Part shown: piece after piece, positions 19,550-30,388 of the stretch
Layout: every line of letters starts with the position of its first letter
How positions within the stretch are numbered: the stretch's first letter is position 1
Origin: Spongospora subterranea f. sp. subterranea
Lineage: Eukaryota > Endomyxa: Phytomyxea > Phytomyxea > Plasmodiophorida
Length of the DNA: 64,000 nucleotides
Assembly (NCBI GenBank): GCA_049724395.1
Contig: JAUGWO010000059.1
Coordinates: 1 to 64,000 of the forward strand
Direction: 5' to 3'
Program-made: the position numbers and the translations under genes
The notes under the pieces: model-generated
What the model was told of the DNA's origin: nothing
What the model saw: only the letters and a program-made list of their open reading frames with translations
Databases searched by the model: none

Positions 19550-20960
19550 CCAAAATAGCCCTGTCAACTTTCAGAAGTGAAGCAAAACAAGTCAAATATT
19601 TCACTTTCTATGACCCGATTCTTTGTTTAGATAAGGACACGATTCTTCTCATGTGTCGACTTTTGTGACAAGGAAAACTACTATTTTTTTCCCATTGGTA
19701 TTTCAAGTCAAACCTCGAGCGATGCTGACCCTAAACGCCCAACCCAGTCATCTCTATCTGATTTGCCAACTATTCTACTGTTACCATCTGTTGTCGTCCT
19801 CTTAATGCCGCTTTGACATGTCAACACCCGGTACACCATTCCAGCGCACGTTTGCAACATTGCATGAATGACTTCTCTATGGAGGCGTCATTCTCAATTT
19901 CCGCTCGCCACATCACCTGTAGTTCAAGCGGACTTGTTCCTCGAATCAAAATGCGAATCAGCTTTTCTCTGCCTAAATCAGAGGCTCGTAGATGGGGCAG
20001 CTGGAATTTTTATATTGCGACCACGAATTTTTGAATGGACTTTTCGCCCTTCGACAAAAAACTTCTTGGTGACAATGTTCCGTCAAAAGGGTCATTGTGG
20101 CTTGCATGCTGCTGATTGAGTCGTCAGTATCCTGTATCAGTTGTTTGTTGATCCAGTTCAACACCATCTGGCCCGGTAACTCATTCAAATTAACCGGTGC
20201 CTCGGTGCCCCAATCGTAGATATAATTTCGATGATCTGGATGCATCAGCGATCGCCAGGTATTTGGATGAGAGTTTTCATGAGTCTAATTCCAAACGAGT
20301 CTGGAGGTGCTATGTGGTCCACCACCTTGACGTGGTGTATGCCCTTTTGCATTGAGGGTAGCTTGTCGAAGAGCTCGTGTAATATCGTCAGCTGAATTTG
20401 AACGCATAGCTTTTTCGAATCTGCTGGTTTTGTCGACGCTTCATGGTAAATTAACTAGTTTTGAACTTTTAATTGCTCAACTAATGATATTCAAGGCCTA
20501 CCTGTCACCTTGACCTAAACTAATAAACTCATTCGACATACAATTTCACGCCTCCATTAAGACGTCGTTGCCGAAGTGCAAAGCGATTCTGAAAACGTGC
20601 GCTGGAATGGTGGACCGGGTGTCGACATGTCAAAGCGGCAAGCAGTGAACATGGCAATTCAGATAGAAATGACATTGCCGGGTTGGGCATTCAGGGCCAG
20701 ATCGGTCGCGATCTGACTTTAGTGGCAATGTAAAATCTTTAGTTGTTTTATTTGTCACAAAAGCCGACGGCGCCAATGTCGATCTCGACGAAGGCCAATG
20801 GATCTCCATCACTAAATATCAAACTCTGATCCCGATGAGATCGTGCCCTGATCTAAACAAGGAATCGGGTCATAAAAATTTAGAAGTTTTAAATACATTT
20901 GATTTGTTTTGGGCAGTGAAAATGTCAAAAAGTGGAGGACAGGACAACAAGTCCGAGGAG
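19550..20960. mobile_element. Long imperfect inverted repeat, possible foldback or TIR element
   Basis: The left arm (about 19560-19890) and right arm (about 20580-20950) are reverse complements over roughly 300 bp with scattered indels. Clear anchors are TATGACCCGATTC...GTTTAGAT...CACGAT, CTTTTGTGACAA, TGCCCAACCC and a 45-bp block around CCATTCCAGCGCACGTTT. The loop of about 700 bp contains a decayed minus-strand reading (LTILHELFDKLPSMQKGIHH, then TEAPVNLNELPGQMVLNWIN). This fits a DNA transposon with long TIRs or a foldback element. I recognise no transposase motif and no target duplication. Confidence 0.6.
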
Positions 20961-21027
20961 GACAAATTAAAGAGCCGCACGAAGGGAGTTTAAGGTTTCG
21001 GGGGAATGGAATTAGATCCATTGAGAT

Positions 21028-21556
21028 AAACCGGATCGTAACACAGCGGTAAACGTTGGCCAAGTCAGACCGGATCGCAACACAACGGTAAACGTTTTCA
21101 AGTCAGACCGGATCGTAACACAACGGTAAACGTTCCCCAAGTCAGACCGGATCGTAACACAACGGTTAACGTTCCCCAAGTCAGACCGGATCGTAACACA
21201 ACGGTAAACGTTCCCCAAGTCAGACCGAATCGTAACACAGCGGGAAACGTTTCCCAAGTCAGACCGGATCGTAACACAACGGTAAACGTTCCCCAAGTCA
21301 GACCGGATCGTAACACAACGGTAAACGTTTTCAAGTCAGACCGGATCGTAACACAACGGTAAACGTTCCCCAAGTCAGACCGGATCGTAACACAACGCTA
21401 AACGTTTTCAAGTCAGACCGGATCGTAACACAACGGTAAACGTTCCCCAAGTCAGACCGGATCGTAACACAACGGTTAACGTTCCCCAAGTCAGACCGGA
21501 TCGTAACACAACGGGTAAACGTTCCCCAAGTCAGACCGGATCGTAACACAACGTTA
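21028..21556 (-). repeat. 39-bp minisatellite, about 14 copies
   Basis: Direct repeats of 39 bp (some 38) with the core CGGATCGTAACACAACGG and a variable TTCCCC or TTTTC segment. Because 39 is divisible by three, the minus strand stays open and reads GNVYRCVTIRSDL repeatedly in one frame and GTFTVVLRSGLTW in another. The 38-bp variants switch between these frames. Copies differ by only a few bases, so the array is young. I see no start, signal peptide or flanking gene that would make it coding. Confidence 0.9.
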
Positions 21557-22861
21557 CCAAAATCAAACTGGATCTTTAAATTTGATGAGCGGTAAATATC
21601 GGTGTTTTTCGTATATAAACGATGTTCGATATATATTACCCTTTCCCAAACAAAATCGATATCTCTTCCGAAATCAGGACTCGTAATATAGGGTGGCCGT
21701 AATAATTGGAATTTCGGCAGATTCATGTCATTTCGTTTACAACTGAACATTCGCATCAAGATGAGTGTTGCTAATAAGACCGGGAATATCGGTCGCGGGT
21801 TCGCAATGGGATATTCCATTTTTGAAACCAAACATGTATCCAAATGTATATGTCGTCACTGTTTGGTTTGTTCACTTCCGGTAAATAGAGATATTCGCTT
21901 TACTCAATAGCTATTACGCCTATTGCTTCTACAGGATTGCTGATTCAAGTGAGTGGTATCTGCGATTGATTTAACTGTTAGTCAGATGTTGTTGGTATAT
22001 TTCATATTTTGAGAAGACCATAATTTTTGCGGTTTTGATGCAAATAGTCAGGGTCGCTGGGAATGCTGAAGGAGAACCAATCCAGTAGTTGTTACCATTT
22101 CAGTCACAAACGCAAGGCGGAACGTACCAAGTCTGTAAATATGATCGTCGATCAAGTTGGAGAGGGTATGGAAGGATTTGACAGCCCTGACATACGAGCG
22201 TGTGAAAGCGAGGTCCGATGACAAGGATGGCGAAATTATAGCAACAGCCGTGATTTTCTTTACAGCGGGACCTGCCAAAGGTCATGGATTTGGACCAATT
22301 CGACCAAACTCAAGCGGTGCTTTGCCAGACCGGCAGGGATCGACAACAAGTTGAGATTGGTTTGCACATTCTATCATAAATGTGATGATAGTCCGTTTTT
22401 GAGACTGTTCCCGTTGATGTCGTCATTGGAACGATACTTTGCCATGTCTCTGCGGCGCTTTTCAGGGTTAGGTTGGTGGACACGACTTGAAATGTACTGT
22501 ATGCGGTCTAATTGTGTGGGGGATAATTTCGGTATCTGTCGAGCAGAGTCTTCGACAACTGCATATACTCTTGGAGGCTTGACAGGTAATAGTTGGAATT
22601 GACTAACCAATGATAATGTGTCGGTCACTTTGATGAACTTTCTGATTAGGTGGCTTAGTTTCACCCAGGAATTTGATACCTGGGAACCACTCGATCATTT
22701 GTTGGTTGAATGTCCGACTCATGTTAAGACTGTTCTCCAGAAAGCCAGAAAATTTCAAGACATTTTTGAGTTCTTCACATGAAAGGAGGGAATTGAGACG
22801 GATCAGACCCGTCAGTTGTTTGGAGTTTTCAGTTCTACTGTACCTAATCAGATCTTGTTAT
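21557..22861. other. Intergenic, no convincing gene
   Basis: Several short open readings exist on both strands, for example a minus-strand one at 22374-22664 (KPPRVYAVVEDSARQIPKLS). None shows a known motif, splice-consistent neighbour or clear codon bias. Confidence 0.3.
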
Positions 22862-22991
22862 CCACCGATCTAATCCTGTGTGTGTGTTGGCAACCCGATG
22901 TGCCGGTTCCGCAGCCTAAACTGTGTTGGCGTCTCAGGAATTACGAGCCTGGACTCGGGCTGCCAACACACACACACGACTAGATCGGTGG
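22862..22991. repeat. 130-bp hairpin element (MITE-like)
   Basis: The outer arms start CCACCGATCTA and end TAGATCGGTGG. They extend inward through TGTGTGTGTTGGCA and TGCCAACACACACACA to CCCGA/TCGGG, with arms of about 37 bp and a central loop of about 55 bp. The whole looks like a short foldback MITE. The AC/GT run inside the arms may have helped it form or spread. Confidence 0.6.
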
Positions 22992-24182
22992 AAATTGTGT
23001 CAAACCTTGCTACGTCTGTCAACAGCATGCCTTGGGAATGGTCTGATTCGCACCTTCTTATTTGCAAACGTGATCGATTTGGGGTCATCTCTTCTTACTT
23101 TAATTACCATGTTGGATTTCCCGAATCCTTGTCAATTTTGAAATCCGGCCTGATGGCTATCCTTCATCACTGGTAGATCTGTCTAATGCCTCAAACATCT
23201 CGGTCGTACTTGTGATATCTTCCCGCGCCGGCTGATCAAACTCTGCAATATTCCCGCCGTTAACGTCGTGTTTCTGAGATCCGAATTGTATGATTGTGTT
23301 GTTGCCGAGTTGGCGGAGGCTCTGGTTTCTTATCCAGCTTGGAGAGACGGCGCCACTTGCGATATGGTCACGTGTGACGGCGCTTTGATTAAACCCGGTA
23401 CCAAGTTCGAAGACTTTCCTCTCAACTGATCCAGTTCCAAGTCGAAGAAGCAACTGTGGTTGATTCGCGACGACCAATCCGACAGCGATGTTGTTTGCCG
23501 ACGTTGGATTTAACGAGGTCCAATGCTGGTGTCAATGAAATACCAAACTTCGATCTGGGCCGCAGTGTTGCAAGAGATTCGTTCCTCTGATGTTCCACCA
23601 GTTCGAACAGGCAGGTTGTCAACAGCGGGCGGTATCTTTGGTGATCTTCATGGCCGATCGTTCCAAGAGATGTATGATGCAGCGAAAGATGATGCCGGCA
23701 CCGCTGGCATGGCCGTGCCGATTTTACACGTGTTCGGAAGAGGCAAATGGACACAGCGACTGCTACATTGCACGGAATGGTCGATTCCCAATATGGAGGA
23801 GGCTGTCGAAGTTGGTGCATTCAAAGCTTTGTACGAGGACTCCCTGTTTCGACTTTGGTGAAGACGACGTCGTCTTTAAAAAGGTGCGGCTGCGCAAACA
23901 CGATAAGCTGCAGATTCACACAAGAAATGTGCAGCAGTTGGCGTTCTGTGCCCACGCTTCTGGCATCTGTTTTCAAAAAAGCTATCAACGACACAAAATA
24001 TCATGTTAGATTTTCAGATTCAGTGGTACTGTCAGACGCGATTGATCTGCCCATTCATGGCGGCAATTCCCAGCTCTGTCGCTTGGTCAAATCAACGATT
24101 TTTTGGCAAATCGAGCGCCAAATTCGATACAAGTTCATTAAGTTGGTAAGCAATCAGGGCGCCATTGCTGCCATTACACCAA
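22992..24182. other. Decayed coding-like region upstream of alpha-kinase remnant
   Basis: Several plus-strand frames are open in turn (for example GIFGDLHGRSFQEMYDAAKD and DDVVFKKVRLRKHDKLQIHT). They may be the decayed N-terminal part of the alpha-kinase gene that follows. I could not match them to the kinase N-lobe, so I leave them unassigned. Confidence 0.25.
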
Positions 24183-24404
24183 AGACGAATCAGCGTGAAA
24201 ACCCGATCGCATAATCCCGACCGCGTTCGCTGATTTTACCTACGTGCACTCCAACCGCTGCCTAATGGCTCTTGATCTGCAAGGTGCCGGCGGGCATTTC
24301 ACTGATTCTGAAATCGTGACTGTGTCCGTTGATGATAACTTGTTTGGCATGGGACATGTTGACAGGAATTCAATTGTGGCATTGTTTGAAGAGCTCGAAT
24401 TGTA
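24183..24404 (+). pseudogene. Alpha-kinase (MHCK/eEF2K family) C-lobe remnant
   Basis: The plus frame reads IIPTAFADFTYVHSNRCLMA, then LDLQGAGGHFTDSEIVTV, then FGMGHVDRNSIVALFEELEL. This matches the alpha-kinase C-lobe pattern (P.AF.HFTY..S.......DLQG......TDP.I....FG...LG..G...FF). The terminal zinc-binding His/Cys residues are not seen, and the upstream reading is interrupted. It is probably a fragment of a host kinase gene copy. The call rests on the order and spacing of these motifs. Confidence 0.5.
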
Positions 24405-24704
24405 ACCTGCTGTGCGCGTTGCTTAACATCATTAACATCCGATATGAATTGGAAATGGAATCAGATCATACCAATAATAATCCAGTTGTAGAATCGGTCA
24501 CGATAGACGAGGACGAAATGGAAGAGCACGATATGCACGCAAGAGCAAGAGGCGTCTGATGGCGATCCGATCGCCATTATCTGCAAAGCCACGGCGAATC
24601 GTCGTTCAAAACGCCAGGCCGAATCAATTTCATACGCCACTCGTATCGCATGAAATCGGTCATGCGCGACGGTCATACGCGACAACGACATTGCCAATCG
24701 AATG

Positions 24705-26231
24705 TCATCTCGTTTTCGCCATGTCGATTAGCATTTTCGTTTTGCTTCCAACACATGCAACCACTTGCTCGAGTTTAGTTGAGTCGGTGCTGTGGGCATA
24801 GAGTTCACCATACGACAGTTGATACATATCAGACCGATCTTTTCGCTGATCAACGCTGTTCAGCCTAATAAGCGCCTCTCGAATCTCTCGTAGGTAGAGA
24901 TATGCAGTCAACATGTTTTTCTGAGTGACAGGGAGCAGTTGCCGCAATTCTACAGCAGCTAAAAACGGGACGGTCCATCTTGACAACGAATAAGTCGTCG
25001 AATTTAGCGTCAGATCCCGGGAACGCAGCGCGACAAAACTGCATAAGCAATGGTGGGATGACATTGCCCGATTGAACAGCGCCGTGCAGTTCTGGATACG
25101 CATACAGAAAGTCGGGGGCACCTCCTGTATTCATACTGCTCTTTCGCATCTTATGTGCATTCCACTCCTCAAATATCTTGTCAAGGTTTTCTTCAAGAAA
25201 ATTACCGACCACGAAAATGGCGCAACGGTATTCGTAATCGTCGTCGACGTTGTAGTTTCCGTTGTGCTCCAAATTCTTTGAACATTTCGATCCAGAACTG
25301 AATACCCAGTGAGTACATCTGGTTCCACCAACATTCAATTCTCTGGTTGGCAACTGAGCGGCCGAAGATATGAGCGCTCTGCCCATAAAAATGGGCACAG
25401 AATGGCAGCAATGATTGTGTTCTCCGCGCCGCGATCTGTTCGCTGACGGGCTGGCATGCCTCCAAACACTTTCAACCGCAGAAAGGTAGTAGTACGCGAG
25501 GATTTGCTCTGGCAGGCGATTCGAGGATGCCATTCTCAACCACATCAGGTGTACGAGACCATCCATCGATTGCATCATGTATCTCGAATCCGCACTGTCG
25601 CAATTTATCGTTCTGGTCGATGTGCCACAACGCATTAGGACCCGCGACCTCACATTCCCAACGCATTAAACGCCTTTTCCGACGAGATGCGGTTGCATCG
25701 AGATCGAGATCGGGTTTGGCCTCATTGACCGCATCACGTGTCCCGTTCATATTGTACGTCTCGCGCAACCTCAACGTCATTGTTCGGCAACCCATCGAAC
25801 GACCGTCACCCTGAGATTCCAGATCGACCATTGATTCGACCCACGTTTGCGGCACGTGTCTCCCGGGCGCTGATCCCCTTTTCCTACAATTGAACGACGT
25901 CATCAAATATTTTCTATCGCAAACCTTCACTAATCAGATTATCATGATAAATTCAAGCTGTAGAAAAGTGCAAAACTTGCTCGTACGTCTCGCCACGACG
26001 AATCATTCGTTCACCGTCAGCCTACCATTTATTGGAACGCTACTGCGCTGTCAGAGCAATACATCGAATTAGGCCGTGCCGTTTGATCCATCTCTGCACG
26101 GTTCGAACACAGGCATTGATCTGACGATGCTCGCGAAGCCGTCGAACTATTTCGTCGCTGGATTCACCGGTATCTAGCCGCTGCTGCAAAAACTCGACAA
26201 CGTCATTGGCGCAATCAATGCGATTAACCAT
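24705..26231 (-). mobile_element. Broken integrase-core (DDE) element with N-terminal HTH
   Basis: Minus strand. An N-terminal helix-turn-helix part (LQQRLDTGESSDEIVRRLRE, then TVQRWIKRHGLIR) is followed by an rve-like integrase core: GPNALWHIDQNDKLRQCGFE (first Asp region), a second-Asp segment, and GRSVANQRIECWWNQ (Glu). This is the integrase-core protein type widespread in eukaryotes with WHIDGYDKLKPFGF-like motifs. The copy is a fossil with several breaks and no terminal repeats that I can see. A conserved C-terminal region continues to about 24705. It ends about 320 bp upstream of the P450 start codon. Confidence 0.7.
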
Positions 26232-26551
26232 TACGGGCTGCTGAGTACGAACGTGTTCAGGGGGAGAGACGATAAATTTTATTGTCAGTTGGCAACTAGG
26301 TCGAAAAACAGCAAATATATTTCAAATGTCGCGGAGTTGCGGAACGGGAAGAAAAGTCACGTCAACTGACTCGGAGTTGCGGCTTTCGTCTTCCGGACAA
26401 CACCTCGCAGTTGTAGAACGCGTTGACAGTTGACTCAGTTGACACAAGCTCAGTCCACGTCATTCAGCAAATTGAATTGTTTGCGTCACGCGGTTTAGGG
26501 TTTCGCGAATCCGAATCGCATTCGTCGAGTCATTCGTTTTATATTCTGGTC
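26232..26551. promoter_or_regulatory. Upstream region of the P450 gene
   Basis: No gene is seen. GTCAACTGACTCGGAGTTGC and GTTGACAGTTGACTCAGTTG repeat related GTTGAC/GAGTTG words just upstream of the ATG. No clear TATA box. Confidence 0.25.
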
Positions 26552-28380
26552 ATGGCGTTCTTTATCCCTATCTTTGTTCCCGCATGCACTTCCTTTCTCT
26601 TTGCGGTTGGGTATTGGGCTCTAGTCTCCGAGCCAAACTCCTTTCTCAAATATATGACCGAGCTGTCAAAAATTGACCCGATCAACGCAAAGATTATTGT
26701 CCCGGAGCGGTTCATCCCATATTATGGCGACACACAACTCCTTCAGAAGGACATCGACGCCGGCCGCCCCTTGACCTTTGTTGAGGACCCGATGCGAGCC
26801 GGCGCCAAGCTGAGCCTGTTCTTTTTCGGGTCCCGTCCCCGGGTGTTCTTGCACGATGGCAAGCTGGCCGCCAAGCTGCTGGGGAAAGATATGCAAGACC
26901 ATGTCGGCATGGACCCTTTCCGTTCGTCGCGGTTTTCGGTCATGTTTCCCTTGGCGCTGATCGCTTCGGTTGGCGACAATTGGAATCGCTTGAAGGTGAT
27001 GTTCGAACCAGTATTCAAAGATCAGCTACTAAAAACTCAATACGCTGTAACCATTGCTACGCTGGCCAAGGAAGAGTTCAACAAGTATGAAGGTCTGCCA
27101 GCTTTGTCTGATGACGACCAAAATTTGGGCGACTCCGTCGATATCGTCCAGTTGTTCAAAAGCCTGGCTGCGCGCATAATCGGCGGTTGTGCTTTTGGTG
27201 ACAGCTTTCATGAACAAAGCAGGTCGAATGAAGTTGCCAAATCCTTTACGGGCATGTTCAAAGCAGCTGCCAAGTTCATGAACTCCGTTGTGAACCAGCT
27301 GCCAGGATGCAACGGCCTTCTGACCCCGGCGCGCTCGAAAGCTCTATGCGCTGCTGATAAATGCCGCATGATCGTCAAAGAGCTGATCGACAAACGCAGA
27401 AACGAAAAACCGACGAGTTCGATACCAGGTATTTGCGTCATTATCCTCGTGCGAAACTTTTTCACAATTTGCTACAGATTTCGCGAGAAACGCCATCGAC
27501 ATGGAACAAAAGAACGAGGTTAGCAATGCGGAGGTGCTCGACAATGCCTCGCTGCTGGTAGTGGCCGGACACGAGACGACGGCGTACACGATGGCTTGGA
27601 TCGCGGCTATCTTCGCCAAATACCCGGAAATATATCAAAAGTGTAAGGAAGAGGTTAGGAATGAATTTACGGGGGAAATCGACTTCAAGGAAGAGAGTGA
27701 TGTCGCTAAACTACTACAATTGAATTACCTTAGAGCCACCGTCATTGAAGCGTTGCGCCTATTTCCGCCCATCCCTTTCATCGAGCGTCTCATAACAGTG
27801 AGTCGTGATCGCTTTCGTTTTTGTGCAGTCTGTTCTTGCAAACCATATTTTTTTCTTTGTATTGATTTCTCCCCATTGTTCGTTCAAAGCCGAAGTGATT
27901 TTTCCTGTATCGCCTGATCAAGTATTCGAAAATGTTTTCAACTCTGGTGGCAGAGCCGTTTCCACTTTGTTGTCAATTCATATCCGCATCCAGTATCGTT
28001 CGTTGACATTGGCACCTCAGAAAGAATTTGAAATCTCGGACAAGGTCAAACTTCGTGCTGGCATTGGCCTGACCGTCAACGTTTTCGGTATTCATCGTGA
28101 CGAACGCAACTGGCCGAATCCGGAGATACCCATACCGGAACGACACATACAAAACAACAAGTTTGCGACTCCCCCGATGTGGAAGTTTCTGCCGTTCAGC
28201 ATCGGCCAACGCCAGTGCCCTGGCCAGCGCTTTGCACGTCAGGAGCTTCTTCAGGTGATGACAGTATTTCTGCGCGACTACGACGTTGTCTTCGACGCCG
28301 ACCAGGATTTCGCGATGACCCTCGGTTTGACGATCTCGCCCATATGCGTCAAGGGCCGCTTCCGACAAAAATCGTCATAA
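26552..28380 (+). CDS. Cytochrome P450 monooxygenase
   Basis: Exons are 26552-27428, 27478-27797 and 27994-28380, with introns of 49 and 196 bp; phases match and give 527 residues. The start is the first ATG ahead of a hydrophobic anchor (IPIFVPACTSFLFAVGYWAL), as in ER-bound P450s. The I-helix oxygen-binding motif is VVAGHETTAYTM, the K-helix is EALR, and the haem loop is FSIGQRQCPG with the axial Cys. The enzyme should oxidise a hydrophobic substrate at the ER with a reductase partner; the subfamily and substrate cannot be told. The gene looks intact and is flanked by decayed mobile elements on both sides. Confidence 0.93.
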
Positions 28381-29599
28381 TTTGTGCCAGGATTCCTCAC
28401 TGTCAAAGTTGAAGTCCAGTTTTGTACATACAACTCAGGCTCACTCCCTTTTGTGATGCTAACCGAATCTGTTTTACGAGCTAAAACTTGTCTTTCATTT
28501 TTTGTGGATTTCTATCAAGATAGCGGTCTAATGTTCTTGAATCAATCTCGCACAAGCGTCTGCAGAAGTAAGGTTTGAAACCGTAGTTCAGACAGGTGCG
28601 GCTTGCCATTTTCGAGATATCGTGAAGCAATGCGTAAATACAGTGATCGTGATGCAGACCTAACTTGTCTCTTTGAGCTAATGAAAAAGCTATCTTATAG
28701 CAAAGTGTAGTGCTGCGCTGATCGATTTCTTGGGCGATATTCGGAGAATCAATCAAATCCGCTACCTCCCTCCTTGTCCAGATATATGGCTGACAAGTCT
28801 GAAGGCCAGGAACCTCTAGATTGGATATATGAGGACCGACAGGTTTGTCAAACGGTCAGCAATGAACCTGTTAAGAAACTTACAGCTCGCTCAAGAACAG
28901 TCCTGGGTTCGGGAACGAGCCAATTACAACCTTTCAACAGAGTGAATAAACTGGAATGTAGGCAGTCTGACAACCATGGATCAGATGCCCAACATGATGG
29001 TGATCGTTCAAGGGATCATTTCCGTCATTGTTGCGCCATTGACACGCCTGTAGTGTGACAACCTCCAAGGGTGATCGGCTGTGTGATATTAGACTCATTT
29101 GATTACAACGGCGACGAAAACATGATCGTTGGACACTACAGTTTCCCAGCAGAACATGAACTTCATCGACACGACGTCGTGTGCAAGGTGGAAGACGTCC
29201 TCCGGTCCAAGCAGCTCGTGAATATTCCTCCGCCAAATATCAGACAAAGGAACGACATGTTCTTGCCCAATAGAGCTGTGGTGAAAGACCATAACGGGAA
29301 TTATTGACCAGACGATTGCGTTCATCGCCATTCTTTCCTGTCGTAACGCCGCTATCGGCGGCTCTACCGATGTTCTCGAAACCGATGAATCTCGCTTATC
29401 GCCTAACTTTCAACGTCAAATGAATGAATCAGTTGAACTAGCTTTCCATCAGATTGATAAAGGGAAATTGGTAGTTCCTAGACATTGAGTATAATTGTGT
29501 AGTTTCATGACCCAGTGAACTGTCCTCCCGTTAATCATAATCGCTGCCACGCTCAGCGAGATTGGGGATTGCGCTATAGTCGTCGACACGTTTTGCAAC
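28381..29599. other. Intergenic, no gene supported
   Basis: A minus-strand reading at 28481-28756 (RDKLGLHHDHCIYALLHDIS) and one at 29095-29331 lack recognisable domains. Nothing else stands out. Confidence 0.25.
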
Positions 29600-29900
29600 A
29601 ATGATTATACCGTGTCTTCGAGTCATGATGAGGGTTCAAAATGGTCATTCCCACATTTGTATTGGGGTACCCGACAGCATTGTCTGGATCGGGGTCAGCA
29701 GTTTATTGCGAAATTGGTGAATTAACCTGTTGAACCCTGTTATCAATTAGTTGAACTCCCTCTTGCCAACCAGAATTCGATGGTCAGACTGATCGAGTCA
29801 ATCAGATCGTTAAGCATTACCTTCGTTGGTTAATATGGAACAATTTAGTCCCCTAAGAGCTATCTTGAGTCGAGTTCCACATCAACGCATCCGTCTATTA
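29600..29900 (+). mobile_element. Ty3/gypsy integrase fragment
   Basis: Across two frames the sequence shows GVPDSIV, DRGQQFIAKLV and GQTDRVNQIVKHYLR. These are the DRG.QF and DGQTER.NQ blocks of a retrotransposon integrase core. It is a short, broken fossil with about two or more breaks. No LTR, reverse transcriptase or chromodomain accompanies it. The motif wording differs from the 8.5-11.3 kb element, so it is a different copy or family. Confidence 0.65.
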
Positions 29901-30388
29901 AATAAGCCCTCTCTTTTCCAATAATTTCTGGTTTCGATACACTTTTGGACTGCTGAATCCGCTTATCCTTTCCTTGCACAGATGCTTTGTGCTGTGGCTC
30001 TATTATTGTGTTAGGTGCAACATCAAGAACAAATATTTTTTTGGTCTATACATTGTGATTTTCGCCTAATCACTTGTTGGCATTTTCAAAAACTTCCGAA
30101 TTTCAGTGTCACATCAAATTCGAGCATCACAAGTCTCACGTGTGTTCGAAACTGGCGGCCAACTTAAATGACCATCAACATGTCCCGTCATCCGATCGAC
30201 AAATTCACAACTTGAATCACGCTCTCACATCACTGATTTTCATCAAAACGACAAGTCACAAATCAAAATCTTCCAGGATCTGCAACAACAGATGCACAGA
30301 GTTTGGCGCGTGCCGTTGTGCTACAGAATGGGTCAAGCAATAGATATCGATACCCGTTTAGAACGGGGGCGCGTTGTAGATTCAGTAG
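29901..30388. promoter_or_regulatory. Upstream region of the 15-exon gene
   Basis: This gap holds the presumed promoter. A plus-strand frame (QIKIFQDLQQQMHRVWRVPL) is open up to the predicted start, so an extra 5' exon cannot be excluded. Confidence 0.25.

Noticed and set aside
21012-21843. Overlapping minus-strand readings over the 39-bp repeats as real proteins
   Set aside because: Openness follows from the repeat length being a multiple of three. There is no signal, domain or flanking exon evidence.
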